64,000 nt of DNA from Maritalea porphyrae (GTDB lineage Bacteria > Pseudomonadota > Alphaproteobacteria > Rhizobiales > Devosiaceae): NCBI RefSeq assembly GCF_027213965.1, contig NZ_JAPWGX010000002.1:248001-312000 (forward strand), written 5' to 3'. Positions within the stretch are counted from its first letter, which is position 1; every line of letters starts with the position of its first letter. Shown in pieces: positions 54,080 to 63,377 of the stretch. The notes under the pieces are model-generated. The model was not told the origin of the DNA. It searched no databases and worked only from the letters and a program-made list of their open reading frames with translations. A program made the translations under genes and the position numbers.

Positions 54080-57000
54080 TTAGACCTTGCTCTGAACATT
54101 CTCACGATGCAGTGCCTGCAACATTCCTGAAAGCCGCCGTGAAATGATGGGATAGCCGTGCGAAGCGCGCCATTTTTTTGCACCTTCAAGCTTTTCAGTG
54201 AAGCCTGGCTCCTTCGCATTGCAGGCTTTGATCACTTGCATAACACAATCAGCGATATCGCTCGGTGTTGTACCTTTCATATAATGAACAGCGGCCGAAA
54301 CATCATCAAAAATCGGCGAGGGTGACACCAGCACGGGCTTGCCCGTGGCGATACCATAACGCACGGCACCGCTTGCTGATTCTCCCGTCGATTTATAGGG
54401 GTAGACAATCAAATCTGAGCTTGAGAGCTGGCTCAAACTGTCTTCATCTGCCAAAAACTTAGTGTGGAACTCAACAAATTTGTTCAGGTCCAGTTTTTTG
54501 GTCAAGTCTTTGGCCTGCTTGATTAAATCGGCCGAAACTGCCGCTGGGAATTGGGCGTTCACAAGTTTTAAGCGCGCGTTGACCCCACGATCTCGCAAAA
54601 GCTTAGTGGCCTCGATCAGCTCCAACAACCCCTTGTTGGGCAAAAAGAAACCATAGGCAGCCAGATGGAGCACTTGCGTGCCCACTGGCATGATTTCACG
54701 CGCGAAAACATTGTCCGTAACAAGCGCCCCATGCGGAAAGAGCGCGGCATTCTTGTCGAGCGAAAGCGTTTTCAGCCGATTAAGGTCATTCACCGAATGA
54801 ACCAACAAACGGTCACAAACACTCAGCCCTTGTTGGATAAATGCCAACTTGCGCGTTTCATCATGAGCCGGATCGATTGTTGAATGCAGCGTTACGACAA
54901 TGGTGCGCCCCTGCTTTTTCAGGTCGAGCAGCAGTTGATTGAAGTGCTCAAATTCAAAAAAACCATAGTTGAACTGGATCATCACCACGTCAAAATCATG
55001 GTGTTCGATCTGCGTTTTAAGGGCCGACAAGTCGTCTGGGCTTCCCTCAGACCAACAAATCTCAATCCGTTCTCGTTCATGTCCTTCTAGCATCGTGCCA
55101 TCATCGGCAAGGATGACCGTTGGCAAGGACATTTCGCTGAGCAAATGCTCCGAATATGTGGCAATGCCACAACGCTTTCTAAAAGTTGAAACCCACCCAA
55201 CCGAAGGGGGCAGCATTGGCGCACTAACATGCGCTGCCTTTTTGTGCCGTTGTGCAACGGCGTGCCAACTGAAGCCTTCCAGCAAAGCAGAAACCGCTAA
55301 AGGCGGCACACTAACACTGTCGGATTTTTCAAAGGCCTGCTTCATGCTGTTTGCAAGGTCTTGCACATCTGGCTCTGCCCAGACGCTATCAAAGGCGAAC
55401 TCATGGGTCGACGCTTTGGCATAGGCATAGTCGATCAAACGTACGTTTTGGTCGTTGCAAAATTCAAGCTGCCCGCTCCAACCGGTTGTAATGACACTAA
55501 GTCCGCAAAGCATTGCCTCTGCAATTGGCAAACCAAATCCCTCGGCCCGACTTGGCGCCACCAATACATCGCATTGTTCATACAAGGACTTGAGTTGTTC
55601 CGCGGCCATATCATCAAATATCAATTTGATGTCCGGGAAGTTCTTGTGCTTTTGCCGCAGTTTTGCGATTTGATCCGCGATGTCGTTGTGCGGGTTTTCG
55701 AAGGTTTTGATGATCAAACTGACATCGTCATCACCTGTGAAGCTTTGTGCAAAAGCTTTTACTAAAACATCCGCCCCTTTGCGCGGGAAGCAAGACGAGA
55801 CATGCAAGAACTTGAAAGATTTCGCCGTCAATTCATAGGATGAATCGGCCTCAATCTTATTCCAATGGTCAACACCATTGCCAACGACGCTAATCGGCAC
55901 ATTGACGCCACTATCGATCAAGAGCTTTTTCACATGTTCTGAGGTCACGCAAATATAGCTCAAACTCTCGTTGAAGCCTTGCGCGAACTCTGCAGGGAAC
56001 TCTGTTTCTTCCCACGCATAGGTGTGAAGACCTGCATTTGGATGGCGCAGATCTGCAACCCGAGGCGGGTACATGTTTCGACTGATCGAATAAGCCTCAT
56101 CAATCGGCTGCTCAAGGGCGCGCGCGTACATGGCGCTTAAGTCTGGGTTCTGAGCCAAAAACGTTGGGTTTGCGGGGAAATCTCCGGGCCCTTCAGAGGA
56201 CAATAGGGCGATAGTTGACCCTGTTTGCTCAAGCGCTCGCGCCAACTCCCGATTAACAAGTGCAAGGCTGTAAGAGCTATCAAAAGGGCCTTCCAAGCGC
56301 AGGTTCCCATTGTCGTTCTTTTTTGAACGGGAAAAAGCCAGCCGCTTTTCGCAAGCCCGCCGATTATCAGCCATGAGTTGCGCAATCTTGTTAAAAAATG
56401 CGCCATTGTCTTTTTTGGAATTGGCCAACATGTGCAGGAGTGTTTCTGCTGTCTGCTGATCAATTGCATCGAAATGCTTTTGAAACTCGTCCCAAGTTGA
56501 AGGAACGTGCGCAGCTGGCGCTGCAAACTCTTCCAAAACAGTTCGGACAACGCTTGCCGTTTTCGCCCAACTGAATTCTTTCGCCCGCGCAAGCCCTTCG
56601 TGTGCCAGCTCTTGGCGAAAAGCACTATCTTGCAACACATGGGCCATCATTTGCGACAGCTCAGAGGTATTGTTTGGATCAAATAGTGCTTTGGGATTGC
56701 CAACAACTTCAGGGATACTGGAGCAATTGGCGGCAATCGTTGGTGTACCGCACTGCATGGCCTCCAAGGGGGGCAAACCAAACCCTTCATGCAACGACGG
56801 GAACACAAATAGGTCGGTTAGATTAAACAGATCGACCAACTCACGGTCAGAAACAAAGCCCAGCAGCTTCAGCTTGTTGCCAACTTTATGCTGTTTTGCC
56901 GCTTCAAGTAGCGCTAGCCGCTCTTGCTTTGGTATGCTGCCCGCAAAAACCAAGTCGTATTTTGCGCGCGTTGCTTTTGGCATAGAGCCAAATGCCTCGA

Positions 57001-57736
57001 TCAATCGATAGAGGTTTTTGCGATGGTCTGCGCCTCCGGTGTAAAACACAAAGGGAGCTGATATGTCGAACTTGGCATAAAGCGCATCACGTTCAGCATC
57101 GCTAACCTTTATTGGTTTGAACATTGGATCTGCTGCTTCAGACGCATTGATGATGCGCGTTGCCTCAAAGGACAAATGCTGATGCGCTTCCTTAGCGGAT
57201 GAATCCGAAATCGCCACAAGCGCAGCAGCACTCTCAATTTGATGCAATTTCGCTGTGTAGGCGGCTTTGTACCCGGGGTTTTTCGACAGGTATTCGCCTT
57301 TATATAGCAGCGGGATTAGATCGTGGATGGTCACCACCACCGGGCAAGGCAACATATGCTCAAACGAGATTGTCGCGTCATCGACAAAGCCCTCAAAAAA
57401 GCTGGGCACGAACAAAACATCTGGCATGATATAGCCAACAAAGGCTTCGTACAGCAGTTCCGCGGCACTGTTTTTTTGCGCATTCCCCGGATCGTTCAGT
57501 TGGGTGAGTTTGGGCAATTGTACAATGTGTATTTGCGTCGCGGGCAGCAGCTTGTGGAACTCACGTAAACTCTGAGTAAGCGAGTTCTCCAGCGAAGCGT
57601 TAAACAGCAGGTGATATTCATCACCGGGCTGGGCGGATGCAATTAGCGCGCGCGTCAATTCTCTGGCGTAGCGCCCCATGCCCCGCAGCCGACTTTCGGT
57701 TTGGCAGGCTTGCATATCGATCAAAATGCGGGTCAT
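54080..57736 (-). CDS. Giant triple-domain glycosyltransferase (three GT4-like modules)
   Basis: A 1218-residue protein containing three GT-B modules. Module 1 (about 1-400) starts MTRILIDMQACQTESRLRGMG and has YTGGADHRKNLYRLIEAF and the donor-site motif EGFGLPPLEAMQCG near 315. Module 2 (about 465-835) has HVSSCFPRKGADVLVKAF and EGFGLPIAEAMLCG near 730. Module 3 (about 855-1205) starts VGWVSTFRKRCGIATYSEHL and has STGESASGAVRYGIATGKPV near 1113, in which the donor-site pair is less standard. Such fused enzymes build repeat units of O-antigen-type chains. The start of the gene overlaps the 96-residue gene by four bases; the Wzt/Wzm exporter genes follow upstream in the same transcript. Confidence 0.9.
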   Translation of the reverse strand: MTRILIDMQACQTESRLRGMGRYARELTRALIASAQPGDEYHLLFNASLENSLTQSLREFHKLLPATQIHIVQLPKLTQLNDPGNAQKNSAAELLYEAFVGYIMPDVLFVPSFFEGFVDDATISFEHMLPCPVVVTIHDLIPLLYKGEYLSKNPGYKAAYTAKLHQIESAAALVAISDSSAKEAHQHLSFEATRIINASEAADPMFKPIKVSDAERDALYAKFDISAPFVFYTGGADHRKNLYRLIEAFGSMPKATRAKYDLVFAGSIPKQERLALLEAAKQHKVGNKLKLLGFVSDRELVDLFNLTDLFVFPSLHEGFGLPPLEAMQCGTPTIAANCSSIPEVVGNPKALFDPNNTSELSQMMAHVLQDSAFRQELAHEGLARAKEFSWAKTASVVRTVLEEFAAPAAHVPSTWDEFQKHFDAIDQQTAETLLHMLANSKKDNGAFFNKIAQLMADNRRACEKRLAFSRSKKNDNGNLRLEGPFDSSYSLALVNRELARALEQTGSTIALLSSEGPGDFPANPTFLAQNPDLSAMYARALEQPIDEAYSISRNMYPPRVADLRHPNAGLHTYAWEETEFPAEFAQGFNESLSYICVTSEHVKKLLIDSGVNVPISVVGNGVDHWNKIEADSSYELTAKSFKFLHVSSCFPRKGADVLVKAFAQSFTGDDDVSLIIKTFENPHNDIADQIAKLRQKHKNFPDIKLIFDDMAAEQLKSLYEQCDVLVAPSRAEGFGLPIAEAMLCGLSVITTGWSGQLEFCNDQNVRLIDYAYAKASTHEFAFDSVWAEPDVQDLANSMKQAFEKSDSVSVPPLAVSALLEGFSWHAVAQRHKKAAHVSAPMLPPSVGWVSTFRKRCGIATYSEHLLSEMSLPTVILADDGTMLEGHERERIEICWSEGSPDDLSALKTQIEHHDFDVVMIQFNYGFFEFEHFNQLLLDLKKQGRTIVVTLHSTIDPAHDETRKLAFIQQGLSVCDRLLVHSVNDLNRLKTLSLDKNAALFPHGALVTDNVFAREIMPVGTQVLHLAAYGFFLPNKGLLELIEATKLLRDRGVNARLKLVNAQFPAAVSADLIKQAKDLTKKLDLNKFVEFHTKFLADEDSLSQLSSSDLIVYPYKSTGESASGAVRYGIATGKPVLVSPSPIFDDVSAAVHYMKGTTPSDIADCVMQVIKACNAKEPGFTEKLEGAKKWRASHGYPIISRRLSGMLQALHRENVQSKV

Positions 57737-58023
57737 TTTTTATCCTTGGCCAAAAGCCTGTCGAACAATGCGCGGTTTAAGCGCGCGCGGGGGCTAAGTT
57801 GGCTATTGGCCAACATATTTGAGCGACTGCCGAAAGCCGAATTGGCTGGGTCTGCCAACACAATATTGCGCAAACGGCGCGAAACTGCTGGGCTGAGCGA
57901 CACCACAGACATCGCAGCTTTACGCAGCAAAGGACGCGACATGACTTGAGGTGCGACGAACCTAATTCCGCGCACGATCACAATTTTAACGGGCAAAATG
58001 ATCTTCGAAATTACGGCGCGCAC
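57733..58023 (-). CDS. Small basic protein between wzt and the giant glycosyltransferase
   Basis: A 96-residue protein starting at GTG 58023, which shares a base with the wzt stop (TAGTG), and overlapping the glycosyltransferase start by four bases. It is basic, with an amphipathic N terminus (RAVISKIILPVKIVIVRGIRF) and many Arg/Ser/Leu; no domain was recognised. The tight coupling on both sides argues that it is a real gene that works with the exporter or glycosyltransferase, perhaps as a membrane-associated adaptor. Confidence 0.7.
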   Translation of the reverse strand: MRAVISKIILPVKIVIVRGIRFVAPQVMSRPLLRKAAMSVVSLSPAVSRRLRNIVLADPANSAFGSRSNMLANSQLSPRARLNRALFDRLLAKDKK

Positions 58024-59261
58024 TATTTCGTTTCCTTGCCCATTTGTCGCTCGATCGTCAGTTTTGGCGGTATCCAGCTGGTGCCCTCAAACAAGGCATA
58101 TTTGGTGTTTGCTACGCTAAAGGTCAGCGCGAGATCGCGCCATTCATAGTTTTTGGCGATGTGGCTATCGGCTTGGTGCAACGCCACTTGAATGGAATAG
58201 TTGCCATGTCCGATTTTTACGTCAAAATCATATTGGTAGCGATAGGTTTCGCCTGGTTTTAAGTCGGTAATGACTTGTTTGGTGTGAAAACTGTTGGTGC
58301 CAAAAACGGCCCGGCCCAGGCGGTCTTTGATCATATAGCCCACCACCAGTTCAGGGATGGGTTCATGCACAGCCAAATCGATGATGATCGAGGCCTTGTC
58401 GCCAACCAACAAACTGTCGACGTCCTCGCCCTTTTCATCCACCAATTGGATGTTTTCAATCGTCGCTTCGCCGGTGCCAGAAATGGTGCGCACGCGCCCA
58501 TCAGCCCCCTTGACCTGCTCAAGTCGACTGCCTTCACGCTGCGCAACGATGGCGTTGTAATAGTCGAGCACTTCTTCGGGGTCACCATCTTTGGCCACTT
58601 TGCCGTCGTGGATCAGCAATGCCCGGTCACACAAAGACGCCACAGATGCCCGATCGTGCGAGACCAACAACAAGGTGGTGCCTTGCTCTTGGAACTGGCG
58701 AATGCGCGCAAAGCTTTTGTGTTGAAAGTAGGCGTCCCCCACGGACAAAGCTTCATCCACGATCAAAATATCAGGGCGAAAGGCCGTGGCGACCGAAAAG
58801 GCCAAACGCACCTGCATGCCGCTTGAATAGGTACGGATCGGCTCGTCAAAATAGGTGCCGATCTCTGCAAAATCTTCAATATCGGCCATTACATCGTCGA
58901 TTTGGTCTTTGGAAAATCCCATCAGACCCGCGGTATTCCACACATTGGCGCGGCCCGTCATATCGGGATTAAAGCCCATACCCAGTTCCAAAAGCGCGGA
59001 CACGCGGCCGTTTAGTTCAACGGTGCCCGTATTGGCCTGCATGGTGCCGGAAATGATTTTGAGCAAGGTGGATTTACCCGCGCCATTCTGCCCAATAAGG
59101 CCGATGGCTTGGCCCGCCTCAACTTCAAAACTTACGTCTGAAAGAATGGTCTTTTCCGTAAGGGGAGCAATTTCAATTCCTATCCACCCCAGCACACGAT
59201 GCCATTCAGACTTATAGGTCTTGAACGACTTTGAAATCTTGTCGACGCGTACAATACTCAT
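58023..59261 (-). CDS. wzt: Polysaccharide export ATPase with C-terminal carbohydrate-binding domain
   Basis: A 412-residue Wzt. The ATPase domain (about 1-245) has Walker A GQNGAGKSTLL near 58, signature YSSGMQVRLAF, Walker B DILIVDEALSVGD and switch VSHDRAS. The C-terminal domain (about 270-410) is the immunoglobulin-like fold of Wzt proteins that recognises the capped end of the O-polysaccharide; its presence distinguishes it from capsule KpsT. It pairs with the permease at 59258 (four-base overlap). It exports a chain made by the glycosyltransferases of this region. Confidence 0.93.
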   Translation of the reverse strand: MSIVRVDKISKSFKTYKSEWHRVLGWIGIEIAPLTEKTILSDVSFEVEAGQAIGLIGQNGAGKSTLLKIISGTMQANTGTVELNGRVSALLELGMGFNPDMTGRANVWNTAGLMGFSKDQIDDVMADIEDFAEIGTYFDEPIRTYSSGMQVRLAFSVATAFRPDILIVDEALSVGDAYFQHKSFARIRQFQEQGTTLLLVSHDRASVASLCDRALLIHDGKVAKDGDPEEVLDYYNAIVAQREGSRLEQVKGADGRVRTISGTGEATIENIQLVDEKGEDVDSLLVGDKASIIIDLAVHEPIPELVVGYMIKDRLGRAVFGTNSFHTKQVITDLKPGETYRYQYDFDVKIGHGNYSIQVALHQADSHIAKNYEWRDLALTFSVANTKYALFEGTSWIPPKLTIERQMGKETK

Positions 59262-60052
59262 AGTACATCCACCATATCCGGTCCTGCCCGGCGAAAGACC
59301 AAAAGCGCCACCACACTCGCAACAGCACCGATCGCCCCCACAATTAGGACCCCGGTGAATGAAGGTACAATAGATTGAACAATGACCTGGTGATAAAAAT
59401 CAACCAGTTGAAAAACCGGATTGAGCCGCATCCACGTCATGTATTTTTCAGGGATGATGGTTGAGGGGTAAACGATCGGGGTGAGCCAAAACAACACCTG
59501 TAAAATGATCGGGGTAACTTGTTCCACATCGCGAATGAACACATTAACAACCCCCAAGAACAAACCAATGCCCATGGCAAATAGTGCAATGAGCGGGATC
59601 ATTAAAAAGATCAACAACATTGGCCAACCGGGTGGGTGACCCAAAATTAAAAAGATCACCACCATCACCGCCAACAAGATAATATTGTTGGTGATCGCCG
59701 CACCCACTTCAATAATGGGCAGGGTAACGCGGGGGAAGTTGACCTTTTTGATGGCGTTGGCATTGCTCACAAACACTTTAATGCAACGGTCCAAAACCTC
59801 GGAAAACAAGTTCCACGCCAAAAGGCCAGACATCAAATAGATCGCATAGCCATAGGTATTTTCAATCCCCGGCACCTTAGCGGACAATAAATTGCTGAGG
59901 ATGAAAGCATAAATTAGCACTTGGGAAAGCGGTTGAAACACAATCCACGCGGCGCCCAAACGCGATCGCACAAATCGGGCGCGGAAGTCATTCCAAATCG
60001 AATTGAGCAAAAAATGTCGATAGGCCCAAAGACTGACGAGAAGGTCTTTCAT
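59258..60052 (-). CDS. wzm: Polysaccharide export permease
   Basis: A 264-residue ABC-2-type permease with about six membrane helices. The N terminus has LNSIWNDFRARFVRSRLGAAW, typical of Wzm/RfbA/KpsM permeases, and FWLTPIVYPSTIIPEKYM lies before the last helix. It is first in the transcript wzm-wzt-small gene-giant glycosyltransferase. It moves the finished, lipid-linked chain across the inner membrane together with Wzt. Confidence 0.93.
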   Translation of the reverse strand: MKDLLVSLWAYRHFLLNSIWNDFRARFVRSRLGAAWIVFQPLSQVLIYAFILSNLLSAKVPGIENTYGYAIYLMSGLLAWNLFSEVLDRCIKVFVSNANAIKKVNFPRVTLPIIEVGAAITNNIILLAVMVVIFLILGHPPGWPMLLIFLMIPLIALFAMGIGLFLGVVNVFIRDVEQVTPIILQVLFWLTPIVYPSTIIPEKYMTWMRLNPVFQLVDFYHQVIVQSIVPSFTGVLIVGAIGAVASVVALLVFRRAGPDMVDVL

Positions 60053-60341
60053 TCTTACAATTCCTGGTGCCGATCCGGCTTGCGTGTAGGTTACAAAAAA
60101 TCAGAGCTGACAGTTACGCGCTTGCGGGTCAAATTTCAAGCTTTGCGGCACGGTTTGATGCGCTCGCGTTCAGTGCAATTTGCACACTCACATGTGAATA
60201 TTCGCACAGACCCTTACGACCTTGGTCGAATATGTCTGCATATATTTGCACCAAACCAGCGAACCGCTGTTGACGCCAGCAGATGAGCGCGCCAAAACAG
60301 CTGCAAAAAAAGACAAAAGCTTCACGCTGGGGACTAGGGTT

Positions 60342-61382
60342 ATGAAACTGAAAGAGCTTGACGCACCGGGCTATGAGCGGGTGGTTTTAGCAAGTGATGA
60401 TGCCACGGGTTTGCGCTCGATTATTGCCATTCACAGCACAAAACTGGGACCTGCGGCTGGTGGTTGCCGTATGTTCAATTATGAAAATATTGACGCAGCC
60501 GAAACCGACGCACTGCGCTTGGCCAAGGGCATGACCTACAAAAACGCAGCGGCAAGCTTGCCACTGGGTGGCGGCAAGTCGGTGATTATTGCAGATCCGC
60601 GTAAAGACAAAACGCCTGAGTTGATGCAAGCGTTTGGCAAATTCGTCAATGAATTGGCTGGTACTTATTACACCGCAGAGGATGTTGGCATTTCCGTTGA
60701 GGACATTGCTGAAGCGGCCAAATTCACCAGTTATGCAGCGGGCCTATCAGATGGTCCATTTGGCAGTGGCGATCCTTCGCCAGTGACCGCGCGGGGTGTG
60801 TTTTTGTGCATGCAAGTGGCGGCCAAATACGGTTTAGGGACTAACGACCTTAAGGGCAAAACCGTTGCTGTGCAGGGCCTTGGCCATGTGGGCATGCATT
60901 TGTGCGCACATCTGCATGAAGCGGGGGCCAAACTTGTGGCCACAGATATCAATGCGACAGCCATTGAAGAAGCCAGCTCACGCTTTGGCGCAAGGATTGT
61001 GGACCCCGATGCCATTTACGGGGTTGAGGCTGATATTTTTGCCCCCTGCGCCATGGGCGCATCAATTTCACCAGGTTCCATCCCCCAGCTTAAAGCAAAA
61101 GTTGTTGCTGGGGCGGCCAACAATCAATTGGCAGATGAAAACTGCGGCCAATTGCTGGCAGACAGGGGCATTCTTTATGCGCCCGATTATGTGGTCAATG
61201 GCGGGGGCATCATCAATGTGGCCGCTGAAATTTTAAAGATTTCGGAGCAAGCTTGGGTTGAAGAAAAAGTCATTCGGCTGGCCGATACAACGGACCAAAT
61301 ATTGAGCCAAGCAACGACGACACATGCTTTACCCCATATTGTGGCTGATCAGTGGGTCGACAATATTTTGGCAAAAGCCTAA
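60342..61382 (+). CDS. Leucine/valine-type amino acid dehydrogenase
   Basis: About 346 residues, Glu/Leu/Phe/Val dehydrogenase family, probably leucine or branched-chain specific. The catalytic lysines lie in GMTYKNAAASLPLGGGKSV, and the NAD-binding fold has VAVQGLGHVGMHLCAHLHEAGAKL-type glycines (near 180-200). It reversibly deaminates branched-chain amino acids to 2-oxo acids with NAD. The start is MKLKELDAPG at 60342, after GGGGACTAGGG; an upstream extension of 40 codons has no family match. A terminator-like hairpin follows, shared with mscL. Confidence 0.88.
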   Translation: MKLKELDAPGYERVVLASDDATGLRSIIAIHSTKLGPAAGGCRMFNYENIDAAETDALRLAKGMTYKNAAASLPLGGGKSVIIADPRKDKTPELMQAFGKFVNELAGTYYTAEDVGISVEDIAEAAKFTSYAAGLSDGPFGSGDPSPVTARGVFLCMQVAAKYGLGTNDLKGKTVAVQGLGHVGMHLCAHLHEAGAKLVATDINATAIEEASSRFGARIVDPDAIYGVEADIFAPCAMGASISPGSIPQLKAKVVAGAANNQLADENCGQLLADRGILYAPDYVVNGGGIINVAAEILKISEQAWVEEKVIRLADTTDQILSQATTTHALPHIVADQWVDNILAKA

Positions 61383-61396
61383 ACAAACAAAGAAAA

Positions 61397-61416
61397 GGGG
61401 CCGGCAAGCCGACCCC
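61397..61416 (-). terminator. Terminator for mscL
   Basis: On the minus strand GGGGTCGGC-TT-GCCGGCCCC (one T-G wobble) is followed by TTTTC, a rho-independent pattern in the mscL direction. On the plus strand no T-run follows, so it ends the leucine dehydrogenase message only weakly. Confidence 0.7.
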
Positions 61417-61441
61417 CTCACTGCATGGAAATGCAAGTGAA

Positions 61442-61867
61442 CTACTTTTTGGCAAGCAGGTCACGAATTTCGCCAAGCAACACTTCTTCTTTTGAAGGTG
61501 CGGGCGGCGCAGAAGGTGCGGCTTCTTCTTTTTTCTTCATGGAATTAATGCCCTTGACCACCAAGAAGATGGAAAACGCAATTATCAAGAATTTCACAAC
61601 TGCATTCACGAACAGGCCAATGTTCATGGTAACGGCACCAGCTTCTTGCGCAGCGGCCAAAGTGGCATAGTTGCCAGCAGCTTCGTCTTTAAGCACAATA
61701 AACATGTTGGAAAAGTCCACGCCACCAATCAAAAGACCGATTACAGGCATAAACACGTCGTCCACAAGTGAGCCAACAATGGCACCAAATGCAGCCCCAA
61801 TGATCACACCAACGGCCAGATCAATCATGTTGCCCTTCATGGCAAACTCTTTAAATTCTTTAAGCAT
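61442..61867 (-). CDS. mscL: Large-conductance mechanosensitive channel
   Basis: A 141-residue Msc[25 protein letters not shown] at the start (split here: amphipathic helix to residue 13, then membrane helix 1), a periplasmic loop, helix 2 ([20 protein letters not shown]), then a Pro/Ala linker and the cytoplasmic helix [11 protein letters not shown]. It opens a large pore under membrane tension and protects from osmotic downshock. Convergent with the dehydrogenase gene, 59 bases apart. Confidence 0.96.
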   Translation of the reverse strand: MLKEFKEFAMKGNMIDLAVGVIIGAAFGAIVGSLVDDVFMPVIGLLIGGVDFSNMFIVLKDEAAGNYATLAAAQEAGAVTMNIGLFVNAVVKFLIIAFSIFLVVKGINSMKKKEEAAPSAPPAPSKEEVLLGEIRDLLAKK

Positions 61868-62094
61868 GTTGTTTGTTCAACCCCTATCATTTTAGTATTT
61901 CGGTGCGCTCCCCTATTGGCGCCCTCGCGCAAAACAATAACAAAAACTTAATATATTTCAATTGGCTAAACTGTGTGAACAATTCGTTCGGCATTTCGAC
62001 ACAATCAAAGATGTGCGTAAATTAAACCGTTTCTTTTTTTGGTCAGTGCGGTAAAAGATCGTATCAAAGATTTCAACGCGTTAAAGGTGAACCA

Positions 62095-62709
62095 ATGACC
62101 ATCCGGCAGCATAGCGGCGACCTACCAAACCTAGACAATTATGGGCGCCAAGTGGCAATTGACACCGAAACAATGGGCCTAAACCCATTTCGCGACCGCT
62201 TGTGTGTGGTCCAACTTTCCCCGGGCGATGGCACTGCAGACGTGGTGAAAATTGAACTGGGGCAAACCGAAGCGCCAAATCTGCAAAAGCTTTTGGCCGA
62301 TCAAGAGCGCACCAAACTCTTTCACTTTGCCCGTTTTGATATCGCTGCGCTCTATAATGCCTTTGGCACTGTAACCACGCCATCCTATTGCACCAAAATT
62401 GCTTCAAAATTGGTGCGTACCTACACAGATCGACACGGCTTAAAGGACCTTTCGCGCGAACTGTTGGGGGTCGATATGTCCAAACAGCAACAAAGTTCTG
62501 ATTGGGGCGCGGAAAAGCTGACCAACGCGCAACTCGAATATGCTGCAAGCGATGTCCTATATTTGCACGACTTGCGCCGCCACTTGGACCGTATGCTAAA
62601 ACGCGAAGGGCGAATGGAAATGGCGCAGGCTTGTTTTGACTTTTTGCCCACCCGCGTGCAGCTCGATTTGGCAGGCTGGCCAGAAACAGATATCTTCGCG
62701 CACAGTTAA
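62095..62709 (+). CDS. rnd: Ribonuclease D-like 3'-5' exonuclease
   Basis: A 204-residue DEDDy exonuclease with only the catalytic domain, lacking the HRDC domains of E. coli RNase D (375 residues). Motifs: AIDTETMGL (Asp, Glu), FHFARFDIAAL (Asp) and YAASDVLYLHDL (Tyr, Asp). It is followed by lptC after 17 bases; this gene pair is conserved in Hyphomicrobiales, at the head of the lptCAB cluster. Confidence 0.93.
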   Translation: MTIRQHSGDLPNLDNYGRQVAIDTETMGLNPFRDRLCVVQLSPGDGTADVVKIELGQTEAPNLQKLLADQERTKLFHFARFDIAALYNAFGTVTTPSYCTKIASKLVRTYTDRHGLKDLSRELLGVDMSKQQQSSDWGAEKLTNAQLEYAASDVLYLHDLRRHLDRMLKREGRMEMAQACFDFLPTRVQLDLAGWPETDIFAHS

Positions 62710-62726
62710 ACAAACCAGGCGCGGCG

Positions 62727-63377
62727 ATGGCCAATCATTCAGCACCAATTGCCCAACGTGATATCGAAAGTGCGTTCAAAGGGATCGCACGACGGCATCT
62801 TATCGTCAAATTTCTGCGCATAATTGTACCCATCCTAGGTGCCGTTTTGTTCGCTTATTTGGTGTTGCCAATGGTTTTAAGCACCTTGTTCCCAGCCGCA
62901 CAATTTGACGCGGTTCGCATCAATAGTGATCGTTTGATAATTGATGCTCCAAGGGCAAAAGGTGCCCTTGGTGATGGGGGGCGCTACCGTATTGCCGCTC
63001 ACAGCGCTGAAACAGGGTTGACCAATCAAGACAGTGTGGACTTGGTTGATATGGTGGGCGATCTTTGGTTCGCTGATGGCACCACCGCTAAAGCGACTTC
63101 AGATGATGGTCGTTACAACTTTTTGGATGAAACCTTAGAAATGCTAACCCCCATTGAAATTTCATCGAGCAATGGAGATAAGGGGCGCCTCGGCAATGGT
63201 GTCATTTTCCTTTCTGAGCAGAGATTTACTGGCGGGAATGGGGTGCGATTTGACTTTATTGATGGCTCAACACTTGATGCGGCCACAATGAAGTACAATT
63301 CTGCGCAAGGAAAATGGGAATTCACCGATTTTACGCTGGTTTTAATACCCGCGCCCGAAAAGGACGTTTCGCAATGA
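62727..63377 (+). CDS. lptC: LPS export protein LptC
   Basis: A 216-residue bitopic protein: cytoplasmic N terminus, one membrane helix (about 33-52, IVPILGAVLFAYLVLPMVL), then a periplasmic beta-jellyroll of the LptC/YrbK fold. It receives LPS from LptB2FG and hands it to LptA. Its stop overlaps the lptA start (ATGA). Confidence 0.9.
   Translation: MANHSAPIAQRDIESAFKGIARRHLIVKFLRIIVPILGAVLFAYLVLPMVLSTLFPAAQFDAVRINSDRLIIDAPRAKGALGDGGRYRIAAHSAETGLTNQDSVDLVDMVGDLWFADGTTAKATSDDGRYNFLDETLEMLTPIEISSSNGDKGRLGNGVIFLSEQRFTGGNGVRFDFIDGSTLDAATMKYNSAQGKWEFTDFTLVLIPAPEKDVSQ

Noticed and set aside
60222-60341. Forty-codon N-terminal extension of the leucine dehydrogenase
   Set aside because: No family match and no ribosome site; MKLKELDAPG at 60342 has one.
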